Notes under the pieces: model-generated
Told to the model about the DNA's origin: nothing
Databases searched by the model: none
The model's input: only the letters and a program-made list of their open reading frames with translations
NCBI RefSeq assembly: GCF_025685645.1
Contig: NZ_JAGSYF010000003.1
Location: 558,001-622,000 of the forward strand
Direction: 5' to 3'
DNA: 64,000 nucleotides
DNA from: Edaphobacter bradus
GTDB lineage: Bacteria; Acidobacteriota; Terriglobia; Terriglobales; Acidobacteriaceae
Translations under genes and position numbers: made by a program
Part shown: positions 56,267 through 64,000 of the stretch, piece by piece
Position numbering within the stretch: position 1 is the stretch's first letter
Layout of the letters: each line of letters starts with the position of its first letter

Positions 56267-57715
56267 GTGACTCCTCTGCCGCCATCCGCTTGTAAGGTTT
56301 ACACCCCCCCCGACCTCGCCGGTGCGATGGTGCAGGCGTTAAATCCGATAGGGGACGAGATATGGCTCGATCCATGTATTGGTCCTGGTGCCTTTGTGAG
56401 GATCCTGAGGCTGCGTGGTGTTCCCCGTCAACGAATCGTGGGAATAGACATCGATCCCGTATCGAGCCGTGAGGACTCATCGGCAACGACCATTCGAGGC
56501 GTCGATTTCTTTGATTGGTCTAGGTCTGCTAAAGGACGGTTCTCTCGAATCATTGCCAATCCGCCATACGTGGCTATTCGGCGGCTCCACCCAAAACTAC
56601 AAGCGAAGCTAAAAGACTTTGATAAGAAGGACCCCACCTTCTCTCTCAGCTCCAATTACTGGGCTGCTTTTCTTTCGGCATCGATTCGGCTTTTGTCCGA
56701 AGGCGGCAGTTTGGCATTCGTGCTTCCGGCTGCATGGGAGTACGCCTCGTATGCGAAACCGCTTCGGGAGACCGTAAACCTTAGCTTCGCGAGTGTAGCT
56801 GTGCATCGCTGCTTGAAACCTCTCTTTCCCGGCGTCCAGGAAGGCTGTGTCGTGTTAATCGCACAACGGTACAGAAGCGAGGGAAGACACTCCGTTAGCA
56901 AGACACATTTGGACGCACCCGCTCTGATCCGAGACCTCAATCAACCGGTGAGGCAGGTGGCGACGGAGCCGCGGAAAAAAACCACATCCGCGCGGGAAAC
57001 ATCGAGTTTCTCGAAACTTTTCAGCCTGCGCATCGGTTGCGTAACGGGGGACGCTCAATATTTTCTACTTACGGAATCCGAACGTGTGGAATTGCGACTA
57101 CCGCTCTCCTCAGTTCAACCGGTGGTCTCGAAGGCGAAGCACCTTCAAAGCGATCGCCTTTCGCGAAGCGTTTGGACTAAGCTACTCCGAGCCAACGAAC
57201 GGATCTGGATGTTCTCTCCAAACAAAACAGCCATGCGATCGAAATCGGTGCAGGATTACATCGAGTATGGAAAGAGCACATGCAATCTGCAAGGCTACAA
57301 GCTTCGAAATCGCGAATTCTGGTACGTCGTTCCGGATGTCAATACTAATGCCCTAGGTTTTTTGTCAGGAATGTCGAAGGTGGGACCGTGGATATCCTTC
57401 CGAGCAATGCGAGGGCTTGCTGCCACAAATACTCTATATACGATCGTAACGAATGAGACTATGGGCGCCCAGCAGCAAAGAGCCTGGGCCCTATCTCTTT
57501 TATCCACGCCGGTACGTGATCAATATCAGGAGATCGTTCGACGGTATGCGGATGGACTACCAAAGCTTGAACCGAGCGATATAAACGCGCTAGAACTCCC
57601 TCGACCTCCCAGTTGTACAGGCGCGATCGAGTCCTACGAAAATGCAGTCGAGAAGCTGTTACAAGGTGACCTGGATGGAGCTGTAACGATTGCAGATGCA
57701 TTCATCGGAGTCTAA
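56267..57715 (+). CDS. N6-adenine DNA methyltransferase (DISARM-like operon)
   Basis: A 482-residue class I methyltransferase. Motif I is LDPCIGPGAFVRILRLRG near residue 35, the acidic loop is IVGIDIDPV, and the catalytic motif IV is IIANPPYVAIR near residue 98, so it should methylate the N6 of adenine. The Eco57I/TaqI-like core is followed by about 250 residues that could recognise the target site. The start is GTG. It heads a tight operon with the DrmE-, DrmA- and DrmB-like genes (20-base overlap with the next). In class 1 DISARM the adenine methyltransferase is DrmMI; the fit here is approximate. Confidence 0.83.
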   Translation: MTPLPPSACKVYTPPDLAGAMVQALNPIGDEIWLDPCIGPGAFVRILRLRGVPRQRIVGIDIDPVSSREDSSATTIRGVDFFDWSRSAKGRFSRIIANPPYVAIRRLHPKLQAKLKDFDKKDPTFSLSSNYWAAFLSASIRLLSEGGSLAFVLPAAWEYASYAKPLRETVNLSFASVAVHRCLKPLFPGVQEGCVVLIAQRYRSEGRHSVSKTHLDAPALIRDLNQPVRQVATEPRKKTTSARETSSFSKLFSLRIGCVTGDAQYFLLTESERVELRLPLSSVQPVVSKAKHLQSDRLSRSVWTKLLRANERIWMFSPNKTAMRSKSVQDYIEYGKSTCNLQGYKLRNREFWYVVPDVNTNALGFLSGMSKVGPWISFRAMRGLAATNTLYTIVTNETMGAQQQRAWALSLLSTPVRDQYQEIVRRYADGLPKLEPSDINALELPRPPSCTGAIESYENAVEKLLQGDLDGAVTIADAFIGV

Positions 57716-60020
57716 AAACGGCGGTGGAATCCTTCAAGAGCTGGCCTCCGCCACTTCGAGCGATGCAGTGCGGGTTCTCGCGTCTCCCATTGAGGATGGG
57801 CTGGGGTCCAGCGATTCGGATCTCCTTCCTCTTCTGGACGCGATAGAGCAAACCGTCAAAATGGGCGGCCGGAGGGGAATCCTTTCAGCGTGGAAGCACA
57901 TCCCGACCTATCCGCTTATCGCATCGCACTTGCACTTGCGCTGGCCTGGCAAGGTTTCAGTACTGCCTCTAACCCCTCGCATTGGTATCTACCCTTTCCT
58001 GCATGCTGAGAATGAACTCCTTTCGCGGAGTTTCTACTCAGTTCAGACAGCGAGTGATGCTCGAAAAAAAGCGAGAACGAAGCGTCTGCACGAGAACACT
58101 CCTCTTGGGAAAGACTCATTTGCGGATTGGGAGCAAGCTGTAGATCGCCGTCGACAACGATTCTCATCACTCGTTCTCCCCGCTCAATCCTATATATCGA
58201 TCGATCGAGTCTCTGCTAGCGGCGAGATCAAAGCGGGAAACCGAAAAGTGATTGGACGATTTGCACCCAGGAACCTACCCAAGCCACGTGTCTTGGTCCC
58301 GGCACGGACAGAAATTACGCGCCAACAGGTCAGAGCTTTCGGGCATGTGGACATCGTGCTCGTGAATATCCAGCAGATTGGTGGCAGACACCTAGCCGAT
58401 GCAATCTCATTCTTTCTGCGGGAGTCCACTCATACACTTCCGGTCTTGATCATCGGATCAAGCCCGGCCGATTTCGCAGCGATTGAGGATGGCACATTCG
58501 GAGCTATACCAATCGACACTCTTTCTACGCTTCCAAGGTATCCAGACGTAGAGGTAATCACAATTGGCAAGGACCGAGCCTTGGCTGACAGACAATTCGC
58601 TCTTGCCACTGAAGGTCTTTCTGAGAAGTCTCTGCTACTGGCGCGCTTGGCCTCGCAAGCATTGAGGTCGTGGTGGGCTACAAGACAGTCACTATCCGAT
58701 GGCACTCCTTACGAGGCGTCTGCTTTCACCGCACTGTTCGGAGAATTGACAGGGCGACCGAGCGGTTCAGACGAGCTCGAATTGCTCAGCCAAGCTAATA
58801 ATCTGATCGCCGTTGAAGCTGAAAACTCTGGACTTCGTAGTGAGCGCCGAGATGCGGTAATCGACGCTGTCCTACACAAGGGAGGGTCCGGATCGCTCCT
58901 TGTTGCAGTCCGTTCAGAAATTGCGGTGGCAGAACTGCAGTGTCAATTTGCAAAATACCTGGACGTTAGCACAAGAGATCTTGTCGATTTAGGCATTACG
59001 ATTCAGTCCATATTTGCGCCATGGCCAAAGACGCAATTCGATAGGTGTGTCTGTGCCGGATACTTCGGCACCCGTTCAATTGACGTCGTCTTTGCCAGCG
59101 GAGCCTCGGAGGCGCTCATGATTCTGGATCCGGTGGAGGCCAGAGTGGCAGTGTGGGACCTCGAGAAGAAGTATCTCTCTCTTCCCAACTTGCCGGCCGA
59201 GATCACGGCTAAGCTAAAGCTACTCACGTCGCGACTTGAGATACACGCCGCAGTACATGCGGACGCTTTATCGGTAGGGGGCCTATTCGGGGAGTCTCGG
59301 AATCGACCTCAGATCGGGAGCCAATCGGTTGAGCACATGCAGTCCGCGAGCCACGTCATCGCGTTCTTCACTGACGGATCGCACCAGCAATTCACAGCAA
59401 AAGCACGCATGGAAGTCCTTAGCAGAAAGAAACTTCGTTTACAAACAGTAGCTGCAAGAGATCTACAAATAGGCGATCAAGTTGTCCTTCTCAAGGAGGG
59501 GGAGAGAGAAGCATTTTCCGAGGCACTCCTCGACCTACTTGATGAGACATCCCTCGCAGAGTTCAGTTTGAAACGAAGGCTTTGGCTCCAGTCTGTTCAA
59601 GCTCTAGGTTTGGAGAGGCCTATCAACCCTGCAGAAGTCCGAAGAGGCTTGAGCATGCTTGGCCACGATATAGACCTGCCTACTATTCGTAGTTGGATAC
59701 CACATCGAACCATCGAGGATTGCGGCGTGCCGGAACGCGAGGACACTTTCCTCGCATTCGCGAGCGCTCTCGGGATACTTCTGCCAAACGAAATCCTCGT
59801 TGAATGGTTTACAGGGATCCAGGACCTTCGCAAGAAGCATCGCCTCGTTGGACGTCAGCTTACAGCAGCTATTCGGGGCGCATATCTAGGCCGGCTCGAG
59901 CCTAGGACGGTAGCTCGATTAGAGAAAGACTGGGGCATTGAGACGCGAGCTCTCCTTGAGGCAGCTCGCGTCGCGATTGTCGACAACCTAATTCCATTGG
60001 GGATTGAAGAACATGATTGA
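57696..60020 (+). CDS. DrmE-like protein of a DISARM-type system
   Basis: A 774-residue protein without an intact helicase core. The middle has a Rossmann/helicase-C-like block (GSGSLLVAVRSEIAVAELQC and VCAGYFGTRSIDVVFASGAS) and the C-terminal 200 residues are all-helical with AARDLQIGDQVVLLKEGERE. Its size, its position directly before the DrmA-like helicase and the overall pattern suggest DrmE, known from class 2 DISARM. This is from memory, so a different family is possible. The ATG at 57696 is preferred over a TTG two codons earlier. It overlaps the helicase gene by eight bases. Confidence 0.55.
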   Translation: MHSSESKNGGGILQELASATSSDAVRVLASPIEDGLGSSDSDLLPLLDAIEQTVKMGGRRGILSAWKHIPTYPLIASHLHLRWPGKVSVLPLTPRIGIYPFLHAENELLSRSFYSVQTASDARKKARTKRLHENTPLGKDSFADWEQAVDRRRQRFSSLVLPAQSYISIDRVSASGEIKAGNRKVIGRFAPRNLPKPRVLVPARTEITRQQVRAFGHVDIVLVNIQQIGGRHLADAISFFLRESTHTLPVLIIGSSPADFAAIEDGTFGAIPIDTLSTLPRYPDVEVITIGKDRALADRQFALATEGLSEKSLLLARLASQALRSWWATRQSLSDGTPYEASAFTALFGELTGRPSGSDELELLSQANNLIAVEAENSGLRSERRDAVIDAVLHKGGSGSLLVAVRSEIAVAELQCQFAKYLDVSTRDLVDLGITIQSIFAPWPKTQFDRCVCAGYFGTRSIDVVFASGASEALMILDPVEARVAVWDLEKKYLSLPNLPAEITAKLKLLTSRLEIHAAVHADALSVGGLFGESRNRPQIGSQSVEHMQSASHVIAFFTDGSHQQFTAKARMEVLSRKKLRLQTVAARDLQIGDQVVLLKEGEREAFSEALLDLLDETSLAEFSLKRRLWLQSVQALGLERPINPAEVRRGLSMLGHDIDLPTIRSWIPHRTIEDCGVPEREDTFLAFASALGILLPNEILVEWFTGIQDLRKKHRLVGRQLTAAIRGAYLGRLEPRTVARLEKDWGIETRALLEAARVAIVDNLIPLGIEEHD

Positions 60021-63000
60021 CGACCAAACCTTCAATAGATTCGCCTTACTGCTTTCAGAAGACATTCGAGGGCGCGCTAAGGGCCTCGATTCAGAAAGTG
60101 AAAGGCTCGTGCATAGCCGGCCTATGGATCACATTCTCTCTGGCTTTCTGACGCCGCGTTCCGAGGAAGTTGCGAATGCCATGGCGGATGAACAAGACAT
60201 CGACGGAGCGATCGACCTGCCTCGGGATTCTTCGTTCACGATGAGCTCTCTGGGCCTTGAATGTATGGTTTCAGCTGCTGAGTTGGCAAAGTTAGACCAT
60301 ATTTCTGTGTCGGTAGAAAGCGCGATCTTTCTACGGACGCTGCCTTCTTTGGAGGAGCAGAAACGTCATGGCATTTGGAGCCGCCAAAAGATCGATGGGC
60401 TGCTGGAAACACAGAAGGCTCAATCGATAGTTGACGTCTGGCAACGCTTCGTCCTTCCCAGATTCAGTGTTCGGTTCTTGGTGAGAGAGCTCTTGGACAA
60501 GAGGAAGGCCAGGGTCGATGTCTCAGAATCCGTTCGCCCGTTGCCTGAACAGTTGGTTGTTGGCATTCATACTGCGAGGCGTCCGGTCTATCTGCACGAA
60601 GCAGATGTTGCGACGTCCGAAGCTTTCGCGACCGCACTCTTGAGGGCCTCGAGAGGTTCTCATCTATCACCGTGGAAGGTACTCGTTGACGCCCGTCTGA
60701 TCCGAGTGCCTACTGACCCGAAGCTGTGGCGCCTTGCAGTACGTGTCGTCAATGACGCAGAAACGCCGAAGGTTTCGCAGGCAGATTACGTCGATCCGAA
60801 TGTCTATGGCGTGAAGCTTTGCGTACGACTTCCAGAAGGTGTTCATCAGCCGACTATCTTTCAAGAGCTTCCCGAGAGTTTCCGATACGACCGGCGGATG
60901 CCGGGAGTAGGAATCAATTCACAGGTAGAAAGTGCAACTTTCGAAGGTTTTGTAGAACTGTCTGCGGAAAGCGTTCCAATCGCAGAGACCCCTCGGCTTG
61001 AGGCTCGGGAGTTCTCCGATGTGGATCCCAGCTTCGCCACGATGAGCCAACAGCCGCTCCCCAGTCTGAAAGCTCTCCTTGGCCACATGGAAACCTACCG
61101 TGATAAGGACTGGACGGAGAAGATTGGCTCCCTGGTCGGAACCGAAGAGGGCGATGCGATCAAAGCCGCTGAGGACTTCAATAAGGAAATTGTGCGCTTC
61201 AAACGTGGCTTCGAGCTATTAAGTGACCCCAAATATCCGGACATTCTGACGGCGTTTCTCCTCTTGAACAATGCGATGGGGAGAGCGAACAAGACTCATA
61301 CGAAGTGGCGTCTTTTCCAACTAGGCTTCATCGTGTCTCAACTACCTGAGCTCGCTTCCCGAGAGTACGGAGGGCTGGCTTCCAAAGATGACGGGCTAGT
61401 GGAGCTTCTGTATTTCGCGGCAGGCGGTGGTAAGACGGAAGCATTCCTGGGCCTTATGCTTTGGCAGGCCTTCTTTGACCGGCTACGAGGCAAGACGTTC
61501 GGCAACACGGCGTTTGTTCGATTCCCACTCCGCTTGCTCACCTTCCAACAGCTCCAACGGTTGGCTCAGGCTCTAGCCGCTGCCGACCAGGTCCGAAAAG
61601 ACGCTAAGCTCAAGGGCGCGCGCTTCAGCATCGGATATCTGGTGGGAGGAACAGTCACGCCGAATAAAATTTCGCCAGATTTACACCAAAAACTACAACG
61701 CGACGGAGTTGATTCTAAATTCCAGCGAATCTTTTCTTGCCCATACTGTTCTTCATCCGAGATCGAGATGCGCTATAACAGCTCTCTTTGGTTGATCGAG
61801 CATCGTTGCACGAACCGAGACTGCTTCTCTTTTGGCGAGAGACTCCCAGTTTACGTAACAGATCAGGATATTTACCGATTCATCCCGACCATCATTGTTT
61901 CCACCGTCGATAAGCTAGCTCTTCTCGGACAGAATCATCGATTCTCTAACATTTTTGGGAGATTTGATCTTGTTTGCGGTGCGCATGGAGCCAGTTTTCG
62001 AAAGTCGAATGAGATCTGCGAGGCGGCGCGAGAATTTTCGAGAGGGGGACATCCAGAAACCTGTTCAGGCAGCCCTGTGTTCTACGGCCCATTTTATGAT
62101 CCATCGCCAGCCCTCTTGGTTCAAGACGAGCTCCACCTCCTGAATGAGGAGCTGGGAACTTTCGATTCCCACTACGAAACAGGGGTGATTGCGCTCCAGA
62201 GGAGCTATCGCGCTCGCCCTTGGAAGATCGTTGGTGCGACGGCGACGATTCAGGATTTCAGGCGTCAGGCATGGGAGCTCTATCTAAGCGGCTCCCGTCA
62301 ATTTCCGGCTCACGGCACCGAGTCGGAGAGCTCTTTCTACTACAGAGCAAGTGAAGACCGTACCGGCCGCATTTTCATTGGCTTGCTCGGTGTGGGCAGG
62401 AAGCATACACCGTCCGTTACAAAGGCGTTGGCCATCTTTTACCAGCAGGTGCAACGGGCGCGTGAAGCTGTTGTCGATGATCCGGCCGGTCGCGGGTCCC
62501 GTTATGAGCTTGCTCACCTATCGGAGGAGGACAAGAGAGACCTTTTCTTCCTGTATGAACTTGCGCTCACGTATGTTCTAACGAGAAAGGGATCCGACCA
62601 GGTTGCCGAGGCAATCGAATCTCGCGTGCATAGTGATCTTCAGCACAGTTCCCCCAGACATGGTGAATTGCTCGTTGAGATGTTCAATGGAGGAGTTGAC
62701 GTCTCCAAGATGATTGAAAGTATCGATGCTCTGAAGACGATGACAAGCGAAAGTGATCCAGCGAGTCGGACAAGGGGCATTGTCACCACAAACATCATCG
62801 GGCACGGCGTTGACGTAGATCGATTTAATGTAATTCTGTTCGCGGGATTTACACGACTGGTAGCTGAATACATTCAGGCTTCGGCTCGTGTAGGAAGAAG
62901 GTTTCCAGGCATATCGATTTTCGTACCCACGCCCCAAAGCGAAAGAGACCGCAGCATCTTCGATCGTTTTGCAAAGTTCCATCAGTATTTGGACCGGCTA

Positions 63001-63435
63001 GTGGATCCGGCGGCCGTAACGCGCTGGCCCGAACCGGCAATGCGAAGGACTCTTCCGGGTTTGCTATGCGGTTATCTCATGGGAGTCGCGTCCGCCGAAA
63101 TCGGGCGCCCTCTGGCTACCGTAGAGGCCGTTCGCGAGGCTCATGGCGGTCAGGAGGCCGCATCTCTGACTCAGGATGCGATCGTCAGCTGGATGCAAGA
63201 AGCCTATGGGGTGAGGCACGCGCCTTCTTCGGCTACGTACAACGAGCGTCTTAGCATTGGGGTAAAGAATGCTTTCAGTTCGATTGTGAACGCCCCAAAA
63301 CATCATGGAAGGGTGAATGCCCTCAACATGCAACTTGAGGCAATGAACAGTTTGCGAGATGTGGACGAACCCGCCTTCATTAGGGTTGCGAACTCAACGG
63401 AGGCGAAAATCCTTAGGAGGCTGATGGATGCCTAG
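60013..63435 (+). CDS. DrmA-like SF2 helicase of a DISARM-type system
   Basis: A 1140-residue helicase. Walker A is YFAAGGGKTEAFLGLMLWQ near residue 470, motif Ia is VRFPLRLLTFQQLQRL, and a zinc cluster CPYC...CTNRDC lies near residues 577-600. The DExH box is LLVQDELHLLNEELG near residue 704, motif III is IVGATATIQ, and motif V/VI is GHGVDVDRFNV and QASARVGRRFPG near residue 955. Size and motif order fit DrmA, the core helicase of DISARM. It overlaps the upstream gene by eight bases and the downstream gene by eight bases. The first 450 residues are not recognised. Confidence 0.75.
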   Translation: MIDDQTFNRFALLLSEDIRGRAKGLDSESERLVHSRPMDHILSGFLTPRSEEVANAMADEQDIDGAIDLPRDSSFTMSSLGLECMVSAAELAKLDHISVSVESAIFLRTLPSLEEQKRHGIWSRQKIDGLLETQKAQSIVDVWQRFVLPRFSVRFLVRELLDKRKARVDVSESVRPLPEQLVVGIHTARRPVYLHEADVATSEAFATALLRASRGSHLSPWKVLVDARLIRVPTDPKLWRLAVRVVNDAETPKVSQADYVDPNVYGVKLCVRLPEGVHQPTIFQELPESFRYDRRMPGVGINSQVESATFEGFVELSAESVPIAETPRLEAREFSDVDPSFATMSQQPLPSLKALLGHMETYRDKDWTEKIGSLVGTEEGDAIKAAEDFNKEIVRFKRGFELLSDPKYPDILTAFLLLNNAMGRANKTHTKWRLFQLGFIVSQLPELASREYGGLASKDDGLVELLYFAAGGGKTEAFLGLMLWQAFFDRLRGKTFGNTAFVRFPLRLLTFQQLQRLAQALAAADQVRKDAKLKGARFSIGYLVGGTVTPNKISPDLHQKLQRDGVDSKFQRIFSCPYCSSSEIEMRYNSSLWLIEHRCTNRDCFSFGERLPVYVTDQDIYRFIPTIIVSTVDKLALLGQNHRFSNIFGRFDLVCGAHGASFRKSNEICEAAREFSRGGHPETCSGSPVFYGPFYDPSPALLVQDELHLLNEELGTFDSHYETGVIALQRSYRARPWKIVGATATIQDFRRQAWELYLSGSRQFPAHGTESESSFYYRASEDRTGRIFIGLLGVGRKHTPSVTKALAIFYQQVQRAREAVVDDPAGRGSRYELAHLSEEDKRDLFFLYELALTYVLTRKGSDQVAEAIESRVHSDLQHSSPRHGELLVEMFNGGVDVSKMIESIDALKTMTSESDPASRTRGIVTTNIIGHGVDVDRFNVILFAGFTRLVAEYIQASARVGRRFPGISIFVPTPQSERDRSIFDRFAKFHQYLDRLVDPAAVTRWPEPAMRRTLPGLLCGYLMGVASAEIGRPLATVEAVREAHGGQEAASLTQDAIVSWMQEAYGVRHAPSSATYNERLSIGVKNAFSSIVNAPKHHGRVNALNMQLEAMNSLRDVDEPAFIRVANSTEAKILRRLMDA

Positions 63436-64000
63436 AAGAACTTTCGAGCCCGATTCCACGGCCGATTCCGAGATCGAACGGCTCCCCTTCATGCAACGAG
63501 GAGTGTCACAGCTGCTCTTCAATTACCTCCCAAGTCGTACTGTAGATTGGGAAGACGGACTTGCAATCGTGCAGTTGGGCGCAATCCGGTTTTCGTCGAT
63601 TTGGGACGAGGACAAGAAGTCGACATTACTCAACGAGATGGAGGAGTCGTTTGCCCGTTGGTCCCGGCGAGGTGGGCGAATCGATCCTACCTTCCCAAAT
63701 CGCAAGCACGAGAGTACACGCTATACGGTCGGCATGCCAGAGTCGGTAGAGGCGACAGTGCTCGACGCGGCATTGATCTGTCAACGTTGTGGGCAGCTGA
63801 TCTTTGAAAAGCGCGTGGACTACTCGAGTAAGCTCACTTGTCCCAACTGCGGTGGACTTCGAGTTCATCAGATTCCATTTGTCTTCGTGCATGGTTGCGG
63901 CGAGCTAGTTCCGATTACTGAGTGGCTGCCTGCAACCAAACGAAACACTGAAAGCGGTCGCATAGAACCGACGAAGCACCCGATACGCTGTCCCGAGTGC
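63428..64000 (+). CDS. DrmB-like protein of a DISARM-type system (5' part)
   Basis: The open frame starts with ATG at 63428, overlaps the helicase stop by eight bases, and runs off the window after 191 codons. It has a zinc ribbon (CQRCGQLIFE...CPNCGG), then FVFVHGCGELVPITEW and CPEC, resembling the N-terminal zinc region of DrmB (a DUF1998 protein), where DrmB usually reads ACxxGHLDDFPW. The DUF1998 domain itself would lie beyond the edge. DrmB works with DrmA in DISARM; DrmC, a phospholipase D-like protein, would be expected next but cannot be seen. Confidence 0.65.
   Translation, partial: MPRRTFEPDSTADSEIERLPFMQRGVSQLLFNYLPSRTVDWEDGLAIVQLGAIRFSSIWDEDKKSTLLNEMEESFARWSRRGGRIDPTFPNRKHESTRYTVGMPESVEATVLDAALICQRCGQLIFEKRVDYSSKLTCPNCGGLRVHQIPFVFVHGCGELVPITEWLPATKRNTESGRIEPTKHPIRCPEC

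Larger units (their letters stand above)
51457..64000. mobile_element. Integrative element 2 (partial), carrying a DISARM-like defence operon
   Basis: Begins at the second att copy and continues beyond the window. It has a frameshifted tyrosine integrase next to the att, an excisionase-like HTH gene, an unrecognised three-gene cassette and the methyltransferase/DrmE/DrmA/DrmB-like operon. Its far att site is not in the window, so its length is unknown. The arrangement att-integrase at the left end repeats that of element 1, so the two islands are in tandem. Confidence 0.75.

Overview
The window is a high-GC chromosomal segment of an Acidobacteriota bacterium, most likely class Terriglobia (Granulicella/Edaphobacter/Terriglobus-like). 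I infer this from the GC-rich codon use, the gene content and the style of the intergenic repeats; no 16S gene is present to confirm it. No rRNA operon or CRISPR array was seen.

From 1 to about 40,200 the DNA is ordinary chromosome. It starts with pyrG. Next comes a small redox cluster (enoyl-CoA hydratase-like, azoreductase, DoxX) divergent from a LysR regulator. A FkbM methyltransferase is translationally coupled to a very large beta-propeller/GGDEF diguanylate cyclase. A four-gene membrane-stress operon (HTH regulator, NfeD-like, SPFH/flotillin, PspA) has two palindromic operators upstream. Then follow an MBL-rhodanese protein, fabD, bcp, a TolC-type channel, an MFS transporter, a ScyD/E-like protein and a TonB-dependent receptor with a nearby MarR regulator. 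A pyrimidine operon (zinc-ribbon membrane protein, pyrR, pyrB, pyrC) and an iron-sulfur operon (iscR, iscS, iscU, iscA, hscB) are both on the minus strand. The isc operon is interrupted by a phospholipase-C-like gene and by what looks like a relic of a phage tail-sheath gene.

From tRNA-Val(GAC) at 40,172 onward the DNA is accessory. A 47-bp perfect repeat of the tRNA 3' end occurs at 40,204-40,250 and 51,457-51,503. It brackets an 11.25-kb integrative element with a tyrosine integrase, a repeat-rich putative control or origin region, an SSB-like protein, a HUH-type replication initiator, a complete type III restriction-modification pair and a large AAA ATPase. A second island begins at the second att copy and runs past the right edge. 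It has its own integrase (frameshifted), an excisionase-like HTH gene, an unrecognised three-gene overlapping cassette, and a four-gene overlapping operon: N6-adenine methyltransferase, a DrmE-like protein, a DrmA-like helicase and the start of a DrmB-like protein. I read this last operon as a DISARM-type anti-phage system with an unusual composition, and it is the strongest candidate for the system of interest. The right-hand end of that operon and of the island lies outside the window.
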